64,000 nt of DNA from positions 1,104,943 to 1,168,942 of the forward strand of contig CM022672.1 in the NCBI GenBank assembly GCA_012295275.1, in the 5' to 3' direction. The notes below the pieces were generated by a model. The model did not search any database. It worked only from the letters and a program-made list of their open reading frames with translations, and had not been told where the DNA came from. Both the position numbers and the translations under genes were made by a program. The DNA is from Chrysomallon squamiferum (Eukaryota > Mollusca > Gastropoda > Neomphalida > Peltospiridae). Shown piece after piece: positions 1 to 12,686 of the stretch (position 1 is the stretch's first letter; each line of letters starts with the position of its first letter).

Positions 1-1831
1 AACATATTTTCATCACCTTCAGATATTGGTGAATAGTTGCAATGATCAAGATTCCCACTGAAGGTTGACAATCCAGAATCCAGCTCAGAATTAGCCACTA
101 ATGCAGAATATTTTCTGTTCTCTTTTTTTCTTTGTGCGACAGAAAATGGCCTCCAAGAAGATTTATGTTTAGCATTTTTGTCCTTTGGGCATTGAAAACC
201 CTTTTTATTTTGCCACTGTTCTCGTCTGTAAGGATCATCATCAAAACAAATGTAATCATTCCAATCATCATTATGAAAAGAATCTTCCTTAACAAAATGG
301 TCATAGCAATTATCTTTAACCAGATTTTCATAATAATTATGACTGACAGGATGTTCATAACTATCATTTGTAACAGGTTGTTTGTAACTATCATCAGTAA
401 TACGTTTATAATTATTATCTGCGTTATGACGTTGATAACAGTGATTCCTGCCATGATCAAAATGACCATAATAACGTCTACATTTTTTGAAACGGTGATA
501 TTTTTTCCTAGATCTGTAGGTTTTTCTTTTTCCTTTTTTTGTTGAATATTTGTCAGAACGATGCCTAGGTCTGCTAACATTAAAACGTGATGAATGTTCA
601 TACTGCCTTCTTTCTGATTTATAGGAAACAGAAGGTTTGAAATAGGAATGATGATTACGTGATCGGCCACCTGACTGTATCCATCTTGCTGAAGAATGTG
701 CTGAGTTCACAAAATGACTGTTATGAAAACGGTTGTCATTCGCTGACTTAGAGACATATTTTTTAGATCTGACATCATATGATCTCTCTCTGATGAATGG
801 ATTAGAATGACTCCTCCTTTCATCACTGGCCTCATATCTTGATCCTTGTTTTCTATCACTTACTTCTTCAGGGAATCCTTTACATTCCTTTTCAGTACAT
901 GATTGTTCATGATCTACTTTCTGGTTACTTCTATCAAAGCATTGTTTTGAATCATCAGTAGTAACCCAATCAGTGCTTATAACTCTGAATTTATCTAGCT
1001 GAGTTACTTCGGTGGATTGCTTTCTATCAATAGACGATGAAGAGCTATAATTATTCTTTTCACCGTTCGGTGATTCTGTTTTGGAAGCACTTTCAAGATT
1101 GTTTTCATGACATCTGGGTGAATCATAAAGCATTTTGTGCTTGTCACCATTTTTACTGCCTGTGTCTTCTTCTCCAGGTATACATCTATTTGAAGGGTAT
1201 TCACGTTCTTCCTCTTCCTTACTACTCAACAAGTTTAGTTGTGAAATAAATGATGTTTCCCTCTTATTGGATAAACTACTGTTAGTGACCGAGTACTTTT
1301 CCTCATCTCTGAGTTTGTTACTAGAGTTTTCATTCTCTGAATGGACACTGGTGCTTTCTTCACTGCTTGAAGATTCATTTTCTCTAGACACATCTTGTTT
1401 TTCTTCTGATGTTGTCCCTTTTGAGTCTTTTAGATTATCCTGTATACTGCTCTGAGGCCATATTCTTGATTTTGCATGTTGAGAAGCTAACCATTTTTTC
1501 TGTTGAGGACATGACCCATCATTTCTAAACAATTTCATAATTTCAATTTGTGCAGGATCTCTCTTAAACTGGTTATGTGTTGTTGCCTTTGAATACCACA
1601 ATCTACTGTCATGATTATCAGCAACAGGGGATCTGTAATTACTACAAGACTGTGGATGTGAAATCGCTGGTGCTGGATCTTTCCAACGATGATGGTATCT
1701 ATTAATGGTTTGTGGAGGTCTGTATGCTGGTCTTCTTGTTCCTCTGTACATATGAGACTGTGAATGTCGTTCAATACTTCTGGAATATCCTTTGCTCCTG
1801 TCATCATTCTTTTCCATTGGTTTGTCCATGA
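1..1831 (-). CDS. Large exon of an unrecognised low-complexity protein, truncated by the left window edge
   Basis: One minus-strand frame stays open from ATG at 1829 to base 1 (609 codons) with no stop; it is closed upstream by TAA at 1850-1848. The protein is rich in Ser, Lys, Arg, His, Tyr and Asn. In order it has a basic N-terminal stretch (SKGYSRSIERHS), an acidic Ser/Glu region, a basic RS-like segment (KKGKRKTYRSRKKYHRFKK, about codons 431-449), and degenerate ten-residue repeats of the type DDSYKQPVTN / DSYEHPVSHN. It ends inside coding sequence. An AG at 1833-1832 gives an acceptor whose phase matches both candidate donors of the 8.2-10.1 kb exon (G+TC = Val), so I infer this is the next exon of the same gene after a 6.3 kb intron. 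The acceptor's pyrimidine tract is weak, so an independent gene starting at 1829 is the alternative. No family recognised; composition suggests a disordered nuclear protein. Confidence 0.6.
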
Positions 1832-3767
1832 CTGATATAGTGTGTGTTTACTGTATCACGAGAATATATATATATTTTTTTAGAAACTATCTCATGCTAA
1901 GAAGAATAACAACAAAAATGTATTTTTGTTCATAAATTCTGTTGTTGACGTGAAATTATATTTTTTATATGTGTATCAGTAACTTGACTGCATTCTTTTT
2001 GTTTCTGCTTTTCAGTCTTACAACTGGAACCAATTTTTCACATCCAATTCTGAAACATTGTATACCAGATATCTAAAAGAAAACATGTACATAATTCTTT
2101 TAAACAAAATTAATAAATAACTAAAATAAAGTGAATTTCAAGAACAGTGATATCCAACAAACTGAATATGAATGTTAAAAATTTGATAGAATATAATAAA
2201 TAAAAAAAAAAGAAGGAAAATAAATAAATAAAAAAAGCAGTAACTCATATATAAAGGTAGGTTTTAAATGACTACAAACCAGCATAACAAAAATAAAACA
2301 TTCTCAGTTATTAAAATGAAGCTACCATTTAAATTAAAATGGAAAAAAATAGAAATAAAATAGAAAACAGTTTTTTTGAATCTCATTAACTCAATCTCAC
2401 TATTCAAATTAGTAACATCAAACAGTTCTGAACTGTCATTTTAGTTAGAAAAATATATTCTTAAAATAATTTTTTTCCATAATATAAATTTATGCAGGAT
2501 TAATTCTAATTTTTAAAACTTATGGTTTAAGATTTATTTCAGTTATTATGAAGTAGAATTAAAATAATAAATTAACTAAAAATAATAAACTTTCATTTCG
2601 ATCAGATATTTTTCTTTCTTTATTTATTTTTTAAAATATTTATTAAATGAAACAAGGTAAATGCAAGAATAACTAAACCAAAATTACATAAGAAAATTCC
2701 ATTCTGGGAAACTGGCCTTTAAACTTAAGTCTCACAAATACTACAGTATTTATTTGTGTTACCTCTTTAAATCGCACAAATTTTCCATTAATATTTTTCA
2801 AAACGAAAAGCTTATAAACTATTTCATGAAAGTGGAAATGAAAAATAAACAAATAAATTAAATTAAATTTAAAATTAAACAGCTATTATCTGTAGACTTA
2901 TCTGACACATGATCAGTAACTAATTTTGGAAGATCGGATAATTTTTTAAGAAAGTATATATAATAATAGTTTTTAAAAATCTAAACAGTAATTCACATGA
3001 TTATGATTAAAAATGAGTTGAAATAACAATCAAAATGGAAACTAAACTAGTCTGAAGTTAAAAAAGTAATAACCTCTACATCTGAAGTAAATCAAATGCA
3101 CATAAAATATAAACAAACCTGTTTAAAAAGGCTTCTCATGTGGCTCTTGTTACATGTTAAAGCATCAAAAAGCATAAACGATAGCTATTAAATATAAAAT
3201 GTTTTTGAATATGCATTGAAAAATCAATAATGTAGAGATAAACATGTTAGGCAGACTGTTATTCATGATGATGTGTAGATATATAAGATTATTAAAGTTT
3301 TGCAAAAAATAAAAAAATAAATTAAATTAACATATGTATATGTAAAGCTAGTTTGAGCAGGGTTCAGTATAATGCTGCACAACAGATGTTGTTATTGGTT
3401 TTATTTATATTGCATATGGTTTTGTGAAAAAATTAGTTATGCAGCGACAGAAACTGAACACAAACAAACACACAAGCTCACACACAGAGGAAAACATGTT
3501 CGGCATAAAAAGAATAAATTCTGCAAGATATAGGAATAAGAACTTTTAGAAAACACTTGCTGATACACCCCTGAAACAAATTAATTTTGAAGCCACAAAA
3601 ACCTTGAACCAATTTCACACGTTATAAAGATGAGACACAAATCTGATATATGATAAGCATTTACTGTTCAGTAAAAATGATAATTTTTAACACAAACACA
3701 AAAAGTCTTTTTATTACAAAATCATCATGTCTGCTTTTCTACATTAATATAGATATATATGTATCTA

Positions 3768-3817
<50 letters not shown>

Positions 3818-4075
3818 CATACATGTTTGTATACAATCACTCTTCACCTAATGACCATGTTCCATTCCTAAAACTAAGTCATTAAGGAAACTGGTCAATG
3901 AGTGAGAACCCACCACTTACCAATATTTCAAGCATACTATACTGATATCAGGTCTTTTGCATAACATTTTTAGTAACATTTAAATGTACTGTAATTAAAG
4001 AATAGAGGAAATCAGCTCTGATATACATTACTTAGATTTGGAAACTGTAAATACAAGTCATTGTTTTTATTTATT

Positions 4076-4120
<45 letters not shown>

Positions 4121-7100
4121 ATCTAAAGGAAACTCCACCTTGAAAACTTTGTTTTAATCTGCCTAACTCTTACATATCAAGTACAAATTTACAGGTGAAA
4201 TATGTGAAGTCTGATGTAGTGAATACATACTGGAATCAGACCAACACTGAGAAAGGCTACTGAGAAATGAAATACTCCACACTGAGACTGAGCTGCTATT
4301 TCAGTGGACAGTACTCACTGGTTGGAGTGCTGGTTTAAGTCCATGTGTTCATTAAACAGACAGTTCATTGAGTGAAGCCTGTCTGTATTATGCATGCATG
4401 TGTTAAAAGTCCAGACAGAGAGGAAAAAAATCTTTTTTTCCTGTCACGCAGCCGAATTAATATGATTTCATTTATATTATTATTATTTTCTAAATCCTTG
4501 TTTGTAATCAATCTACACATATTGTCATACAAAATTTCTACTCAAAAGTACATTAAGACAAACCTGGAAGTATTAAATGTGTTTGATTCACTCTGTTAGA
4601 TTAAGGACTGTACATAACAATTCTTTTGTGAATGTTGTTTTTAATATTTTAACTATTAACGTATATATATATATTTTTAAACAAAGCATAAATAAACAAA
4701 TAAATAAATAAACAAAATAAATAGATAAACAAACAAAACAAATAAATAATAATAATAATAATAATAATAATAAGAATAATAAAAAAAAGAATATTCATAA
4801 AGAAAAAATAAAAAGATATAGTGCAGTTTAAAGATTATTACATTAATACTTATAACAAATGTCATTCAATAAATGTTTTGACATATCCTGGAAATTACCT
4901 CTGAAATTTAACCAGGTAATATTAACAGAAGCTTAAACAATATATTAGGGTGTATATGGCTTTTTCACTGAACAAAATTTGAAAAAGAAAAAATACAAAC
5001 TAAAATGAAATCCAGATTTCAAACAAACTTAAATCTGCACTGTACAACATTTGCTAAACAAGGTTCTTAAGAGAATACAATTTTATCAAACTGAAACAAA
5101 CAGATCAGAAATGTAAATTCTTTTTTGATATGAATGCAAAATCCAAATAAATAGATCTTTCTGTAACAGAAGACTTATATACTTTTGTTGTTAACTGTGT
5201 TATAACTGATTTTTACAGATCAACATAATCTTTATTGTTATTATGGACATGTGTTACCTTTTACACACAGGGATGGATATATATCAAGGATGTAAAGTCA
5301 ATAAAAGAAATATGTTATCAATGAAAGATCTTCCATTTCAAAATGTTTATGTATATGTATTAAATTTGTATCAGTTAACAAGGTATTTTACTTTGAACAT
5401 TTAATTATTTTCAAAAGAAAAACCAAAAGCTTCAGATGGGGATGGAAAACCCAAACAAGGTATAAACAAACTTCACACTAACTTCTCAATAATTTTAATA
5501 ATAATATCAGCAACAGAAAAATGTTGGTTGAACACTAATGCATCTCCACAATAGTTATGTGTGTGTATTTTTATACAAATTAGAAAAACTAAATTTTTTA
5601 CTTGCTCAGTCTTTCTTAACTTTGTGTTCTAAAACAAATACTCAAATTCTACTGAATTTTCATGCAAAATAAACATTTACACTGAACTATACTGGTACTT
5701 GTATACATGTATGTACTTTTAGTTTAGATATATATATATATATATTAAAAATCACAACACTGAAAACACATGACTTGCTTGAACTACACTGAAACTACTA
5801 ACATTCAAGTGACTTTGATAAATAAACAGTGATACGGATACAGAAATGCTGTGACACAGGTGCAATAGTATAGATGCAATAATGTCTGTTAGATTTGTTT
5901 TTTGTGAGTGTGTTTTTTAAAAGAAATAAAAAAGACAACACACAGCATTCAACAGTTAATATTACCCATAGCTGATAACAATTAAATCCTTTAGCAGCAC
6001 ACAAATTAAGAAAATACATGAATTATGAATTTCAAATTAGTAAGTTACATGAAAATGAAAATAAAAATAAAATAATAAAATGTAGTAATAAATAAATGAA
6101 TGTTAATTAGACTTTAAAGTGTATCCATGTTAGAAATGAATGGTGAAATCAAAAAATCTTTATCTTTACAAGTTATTATTTTATTTAGTTTGAATAACAA
6201 AATAGTAATAAATTATGACAGAATAATAGCTGTATTACAACTTCATTTCACAACAGTATTTGTAAAACCAGAGCATATACTATAGTTGTATGTATTTTAA
6301 AATATACTCTACTTATCTTATACTTTATTATGGATAAAAAATAAATAAAGAAAGAATGAATAAAAGAAAGAAAAAAATAATAAATGAACAAATAGAACAA
6401 AAAAATTTAAAATAGATAAAAAAAATTAAAAAAGTAAAATTGGCATCAAAGTTAAATAGAAAATACAAATTGTTCAAAATAATAATAAGCAAGAAAGCTA
6501 GTTTTGCTTTTAATTTTGAGCTTAAAGTCAATTATGTTAAATTAAAAAATAAAAATAAAATCTCAAGCTTATATTGGTCCTGCAAGCATGTAAGAAATAC
6601 ATTTTTTTCATAAATTTTGTTTCTGATAAATCCAACTCTAATAAGAAAAAAAGATGACTTTGAACAATCAAAAATATCTTAAATTAAATAATTTTCTAAG
6701 TTTAAGTAACTGTTGAAATAGTATTAAGTTTATTGTTAAACAAACTATATTTAGTTAATCAGAAAGTGATAAGACTTTTGTATCAAAACAATTACTAAAT
6801 GGTATAGCATAGAAAATAATATAAATGTCCTAATATAAATTTTATTGTTAAACATATTGTCTTTAACTGAAAATAAAACTATGAGATTGTGTACAATAGA
6901 AAGTGAAGTAATTAAAAATTGTTTGCCATTCAGAAAACAAAGCTATGAAGCAGTGCGTATTATATTGCTGAAGATAGTAATTCAAAATATTGCTTTAATC
7001 CTTAAAACTGTTTTTTTATTTTTAAAATTCTTTCTTTAACTTAGTTTATGTAATCAACATCTGATAACACTTGAAATGAATTTGGTTATTAATTACAAAA

Positions 7101-8166
7101 CAAATTGATATCTTAATCAGGTGAACATGAAATGTTGCCAGTTTATGTTTTTGGGATTACAGTTGGTGGACAATTTGTTTTTGTTTAGTGCTTGTCTGTA
7201 TAAAGGTCTCAGGAAACTTACAATCATCAAACTACAGAAAATTATCCAAATGGAAGCATGATGGTCCAAATATTCCAATAATAATGGCAATAAAAAACCC
7301 CACAACAATCATATTAATAACAACACTCAATAAAAATGAATAAGTAAAAAATACCATTTGGTGACAGATCATACAGATGTGTCACCTATAATTGGGTAAT
7401 ATATGACTAATGGGTACTAACTTGCATTTTTACTAAATTAGTGTAATTTGTCTGATAGAGAAAATGTTGAAACATAAATGTCAAAATGTTTTAGTTATAT
7501 AAATTACAGATCAATCAAGTTGACTGTAAATCAAACAAACAAAACTTACAAGAAAAAATTAGTTATTGCTCAGAAATAAACAGATGTGTTCATCCAGTCA
7601 CAAAAAGCAAATTAATATGAAAATCTATCTTCATTAGGTTATATTGCACTTTTAGCATAGGTTATGTAAAAAACAGCTTATTAAAAATAAATGAGATTTT
7701 AAACAGAAAGTTATTTCTAATGATTTTGATCTAATCAGAACAAAATATTGTTACAAATGTGTATTATTTATTTATGAGCAATGGTGGTGTAATGAAAAAA
7801 ACAACAACAGCTGTTTGTTTTCCCATCTCATTACCTTTCTTTAAACATTTTAATAATAATAATAATAATAATAAAGGTTTTAAAAATTGAAAATATTTTA
7901 TAATACTGGTATTTAAAATTTGGAATATATGCATAATTTTGTACTCCTACTGTTGATCAATCTAAGCTGGTTGATGAAAAATGGGAAAATAAATGAATCG
8001 TGCAACTGAAAACACAGCCATGTTACAGAGCAAGAAACTGTTCAAACAGCAAGCATAAAATTGTTGTTAATTTTTATGTAAATCCTAAAAAGAAGTTCTC
8101 CAGTTAATTAAAAAAACTAGAAGAGTTATTTAAAACAGCATGCAAAACATACTCAAAGTGTCCTAC
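1832..8166 (-). other. Inferred 6.3 kb intron, AT-rich, no gene seen
   Basis: This stretch lies between two minus-strand open exons and holds no convincing exon on either strand. It contains a (GT)n tract at 3772-3810, a poly-A run at 4081-4118, an (AAT)n tract at 4747-4772, short (AAT)n at 7852-7874, and a MITE-like element at 3834-4385. The open frames found here are short, driven by simple repeats, and do not have splice sites that join to neighbours. It is called an intron only because the flanking exons match in phase. Confidence 0.45.
3834..4385. mobile_element. MITE-like element, pogo/Tigger style, imperfect terminal inverted repeats
   Basis: The left end CAATCACTCTTCACC and the reverse complement of the right end CAGACAGGCTTCACT match at 10 of 15 positions. 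The match continues inward over an AATGA core. Both ends are bordered by TA (3832-3833 and 4386-4387), the target duplication of the Tc1/mariner/pogo group. Subterminal copies of the theme (CATTAAGGAAAC, GGTCAATGAGTGAG, CATTAAACAGAC) also occur. No transposase frame remains and a poly-A run interrupts the middle, so it would be a non-autonomous, decayed copy. Confidence 0.5.
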
Positions 8167-10083
8167 CATACTTCTCACAACCTTCACAAACATTGAAATG
8201 TTTCACTTTCATCTGAGTTTGGTTGCTACCAACTGCCATGGATTTTTCAGAATTAGAACCAGCAAAGATGTGCTTTACAGCAGGCACTACTGGCTGCAGG
8301 CTCTGTTTTTCTTTTGAATTAAACAGTTTGTTAGACGGTTTCTTTTTGCCACATGCTGATGTATAAGGATATGAAAACGTGCATGGAGTTTCACTAGCAA
8401 TATCTGTACTTTCACCTTCACCTTTTAATACTCTACTATCAGTGTCATATTTATCATCAAGAGACTGTTGCTGCATCTGTACTTCAATTTGTTTTAACAT
8501 CTGTTCAATCACCAAATGTTTCCTTTTCAAACCACTCCCATGATACCTTTTTCTTTTAAAACTCATTTTACTTGTCTTCTTGTCCACTTTTTTAACTGAT
8601 GAAAACTCTGATGTTCTGTATCTCATCACTTGGCTTGGGTCAAGTCTAATTGTACCATCTTCAGTTTGAAAGTTATTTATATTTTCCACATCACTTTGAT
8701 ATTCAACATTATATTTTATATTTGCTATTTTCTGCAAGGAAGTATCAAAGATTAAACTGTAATGTGTAGACTTCTTGTCAGTTGGATGATCATCATTCAC
8801 TTTTAAATGGGGTATAGAGGCTTTTGTATCAGTAACTTTGTTTTTATTTTTTGAAAAATTAATATTCTCAGGTGAATTCTGTGTGTTACTATTATGAGCA
8901 TGCTTGGAAAAATGATCAGTTACAGGTTCATTATAATCTGATGTTTTACTTGTATCAAAATGCATTTCAGATTTAATTGTAACAGGTATGCTTCTATATT
9001 CTTTGTCTGATGTCTTCTCAAATTTTTTACTTTCATAACAACTCTGTTTGTTTTCATTTTTATAAGATGCTTTATGCTTGTTTGCTAAAGGTTTAACCGA
9101 ATATTTTGTATCCAGTGTTTTAGTACTATATTTTTCATCTGACTTTGAAAATGACTGGCATGAACTGAATGTGGCAGTAATGTTTTTATTATAATTACTT
9201 TTGGGCTTGTTTTTGTTAGGTATCTTGGACTTTGATACAATAGGCTTGACTGAATAGTCAGAACCAGATGTGCGTGAAATATCCAGTTTAGGTTTCTTGT
9301 TAAGAGAAACTGTATCCTGTTCAGAATGACATGTAACACTGGCTCTCTGCTTTAAGCCCAGCTGCTGGGAATAGTCTACTCTACCAGATACAAAACCCTC
9401 ACTAACATAATCCAAGTTAGTTTTAGGTGTGGATTCAGCTGAAACATCAGTAACTGGTGAAACTGTAGACTGACTATTAAATTTATCAGCTTCAAAAAGA
9501 ATTAAATTACATAAAGGAATATTATGCATTATGCAGTGATTCGAATACATGTTCCAGTCTTGAACCTGGGCTGCTGTAGAAGACATCTGATTAAGTACTG
9601 CATACTGAGGTACCGAGATCTGATTTGGAATAGGGTTTTGTGTGTTCATCTGTTGAATTGTGCATTCTGTGTTTATCTGTTGAGTTTTATTTTCCGTGTT
9701 CAGCAACTGATTTGTGTTTTGTGTGTTTATATGATGTTGAATTGTATTTTGATACCAGTTCATCGTCTGAAACTGATTTTGCATATATTGGCTTGAATCA
9801 AGACCATATCCAAGGTCAGAGGAGTAATATAACTGATCCAAATTGACCTGTCCAGGAGCAACTGGACAGTAGTTTGGAATGTATGACATGCTGGAGTAAA
9901 ACTGCTCCAGATTCTGGCTGGGATTCTGATCAAATCTGCCATCAGCAGTTCCAGCATTACTACTAACCTCAGAGACACCTGCCTGAGGCTGGTTAAAGGG
10001 GTCATAATTTCCTTGAAGCAAAAGATAACTTTGCAGACTGTTCAGTGTGTGGCTGGCTTCATTTTGAAATTCTTTCTCCATTT
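8167..10083 (-). CDS. 1.9 kb internal exon of the unrecognised disordered protein
   Basis: The frame is open from 10083 to a stop at 8153 and encodes about 638 residues if the donor TATG|GTAGGA (GT at 8166-8165) is used; an alternative donor GAAG|GTTGTG ends it at 8182 in the same phase. Residues near 100-150 carry imperfect nine- to ten-residue Asn/Gln/Thr repeats (HHINTQNTN, QQINTECTI, QQMNTQNPI). The middle is Ser/Lys/Thr-rich. A basic helix-prone patch follows (SFKRKRYHGSGLKRKH, then LVIEQMLKQIEVQMQQQ), which could be a nuclear localisation signal next to a short coiled coil. The acceptor CTGAAAG|AA gives Glu-Met-Glu-Lys and matches the upstream exon in phase 1. I recognise no domain; the composition points to a disordered nuclear or RNA-associated protein. 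Confidence 0.7.
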
Positions 10084-10236
10084 CTTTCAGAAATAATTTA
10101 TGACATGGATTTTAATGAATAAGCATATATTCTCTTCAGAAGTATTAGAGGTTCAGAACTGCAAGGTATTATATCTACATCAAGCAGGAAAAGAGCACAC
10201 AGATTTTAAAAAACAGTTAGATTTTAGCAAGCTTAC

Positions 10237-10287
10237 CAGGTGCAATGCTGGGGCTTGTTTCAGTCCCTCTCTCCAATGGTTTTCCGT
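10237..10287 (-). CDS. 51-nt exon of the same unrecognised gene
   Basis: A strong acceptor (long T tract then TTTTTTTAG) and a strong donor (CCTG|GTAAGC) bound 51 nt. The frame compatible with both neighbours reads DGKPLERGTETSPSIAPE across the junctions, entering and leaving in phase 1. It is too short to be found as an open reading frame alone; support comes from the two splice signals and phase agreement with exons at 10730-10769 and 10083. Confidence 0.6.
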
Positions 10288-10729
10288 CTAAAAAAAGGAA
10301 AAACAAAAAAAAGAACAAAAACAACAAAGAACAAAACAGGTACACAATATGAAGGTCCCACAAAAATTATGTTATGAACTGAATGTAAAAATACACAAAA
10401 ATATTGTTGTCATGTAAGAATATTTTTCAAAGTCCTTGCCATTTTTTTTTCTTTCAGTTTTGACTACACAGCAAATAAAAACAAAACAAAAACAAATAAA
10501 AAAACAAAGAAAAGAATGAAAAAATTCAAAATGGAAATTTTGGAGTGCAGTTTAAAATCACCTATCCTGTATAGCATCCCTCCATTTAAAATTCTTATTC
10601 TTTATTTTGAGTTCATATAACAATACCTTTTATTTAACACACTGTATTTGTCCGTTAGATATAAATGAATGTATGTGTGCAAAACATTTAAGAAAATATA
10701 TAGACATACACACAGAAATATAAACTTAC

Positions 10730-10769
10730 CATGTATTACATCTCCTGATTTGAAAAACTTGGTTATACA
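10730..10769 (-). CDS. 40-nt exon encoding the N-terminal CITKFFKSGDVIH segment
   Basis: The donor CATG|GTAAGTTT is close to consensus and the acceptor GTTACAG|TGT gives phase 0. The translation CITKFFKSGDVIH then continues into DGKPLERG of the next exon. An alternative acceptor six nt upstream (TTCAG|GTTACAG) would create a stop when joined to the ATGGCG exon, so the inner AG is chosen. The motif ITKFF is like the hydrophobic-aromatic core of PCNA-interacting (PIP) boxes; this is a resemblance only. Confidence 0.55.
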
Positions 10770-11450
10770 CTGTAACCTGAATTTAAAATTATGTCAAATG
10801 TCAAATTTACTATTAAATGTTAAAGACAGGAGCTAACCCAGATAACACTCTGAAAATTTAGGTTTCATAATAGATTTAGTTTGGGCATCATCCCAGGAAT
10901 GTTTTAGAACTGGTAGTATTTTTAAACTATGCCATCACTAATTTGTTAGAGCAATTTAAAGGACTGGGGGTAGAAAAACATATATTTCACTCCATACACA
11001 TAGCAATTATTTTAATACATAAAAAGGAAATTACAAACATAATCTAAGTTAAAAGAATACCAGACATAATTATAATAGTATTAATACATTATACAGTAAG
11101 ATATAGCGTAAGTAATGCCTCATTCTTTACATTAATGATAAAACATTTATATTTATCTGAATTTATGCACCATATCTTTAAGATTATCCCTTTTTTTTTT
11201 ATAAATATGTGACGCGATGATCATCAAAATAATGAAAACCTTAAATTAAATATGAAACCGAATCTTGATCTATTACCTGTAACAGTGTAAGAAAAACTCA
11301 AATTAATAACGGTTTCTTTAAAAATATTTACCCATTATTTAACTTTCTTTTCATTATTTGACATACATATCAAACTATAAATTATACTGTTTTTCTTTAT
11401 TACGTCCTTATTTGAATACGTTTTAGAAAATATCTCTTAGGTGTCTTCTA

Positions 11451-11462
11451 CCGCCATATTGG
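11451..11462 (-). promoter_or_regulatory. TISU/YY1-type start element with candidate first exon ATGGCG
   Basis: Read on the minus strand the bases are CCAATATGGCGG, close to the YY1/TISU initiator (SAASATGGCGGC) that combines core promoter and start codon in genes with very short 5' UTRs. ATG lies at 11457-11455. It is followed by GCG and a usable donor GTAGAAG, so a first exon contributing Met-Ala in phase 0 fits the acceptor of the 10730-10769 exon. Without splicing the frame stops after six codons (ATG...ACC TAA). The surrounding 80 bases are richer in CpG than the flanks. Confidence 0.5.
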
Positions 11463-12686
11463 TTGGTGTTTTTAATTTCCTCCGTAAAACTTCTTCAAAT
11501 ACTAAGCACCGAGGTTGAAATCACCAATGTCCAGTTTTTTGTTAAACGTTACTGCTTCTAGCAATTACAGTACTTTTAATAACAGTTCTACTATTATTTT
11601 GGAACGCATTAGAAAGTAATAAATATTTACAGAACAATCACTTAAGCCAGTTAATATTTGTAAAAAGTCAGCGATGTAGTTATGAAAGTTGATTTGATTA
11701 GATTAGCCAATGAAATTAATGGGGAAAAAAGCAGTTTTATACAGGTATCGAAACATTTATCCGAGAAGCTTGAGGCAGGAGATAGTCTGGATTTTTGGGG
11801 TACAGGCTAAATATTTACTTAAAATATGAAATAAAGAATGAAATGAAACAACTACTGAGTTACAAATTAAAACACTTCTAAACTAAAACAGGTTCGGTAC
11901 TTGTATCGGGGTTATAAAAACCACCGAAACAAGGACAGACATAAAGCCAAGATATTAACGTGATATGCTCAGTGTGATGCGTTAGATTGCATATAAACAT
12001 TTCACCATGTTTTTTTCTGCAGATTTTGTGTGTGTGTGTTCTAGCCAAGACAACTGCTAATGACTGATTAAATCGGAAGAAAGAGGGCTAGTACAAATTG
12101 CAGTAACATGTAATCAGTAGCATCTGCATAGCATAGCATAACGTTCTTTAAAAGAATCTTGATTTTTTTCAATCATAAATATTTTAAATATTTAATGGTT
12201 AAAAAGTTAGAAAGATGCTATGATGTATGTGTGTGTACGTGGCCAGGTGCACAAAGCACCCTGATACAAAATCTTAAGTTCGATCTTGATTACATCATTA
12301 ATTTCTCTGCCTGATTGTACAACATGATAAACAATAATAGTATAACATTATAAATGATAATACTATGGTTATATTGCAGAGAATTGGCCCAAATGTCTAT
12401 CTCCCTTACCAGATATTCACTCTTCTCTCTTGAACCCTCTTTACCACAGTCACACAGATAACATGTCACACTCCTGACCAATACAGGCAGACCATTACTG
12501 TCATGGCTTCCTTAAGATAGCCCCACTGACAGTGTTTACCATATATTAATGTCCCAAGTACTTTAAGTCTAAACATGGAGAAATAAACCTCAGACATGTT
12601 AATGGTGTCTATGTATCTTTAGATTATATTTGGTGATTTTAGTTGAGTCCCTCACTTATATGTTACAGTCAATATGTCAAAATAGT

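Noticed and set aside
98-1807. Shorter minus-strand frames at 98-670, 1004-1204 and 1535-1807, and plus-strand frames in the same region
   Set aside because: They are out-of-phase shadows of the long open frame running from 1829 to the left edge.
9085-10005. Frames inside the 8.2-10.1 kb exon on both strands
   Set aside because: Shadows of the 642-codon frame; no splice logic of their own.
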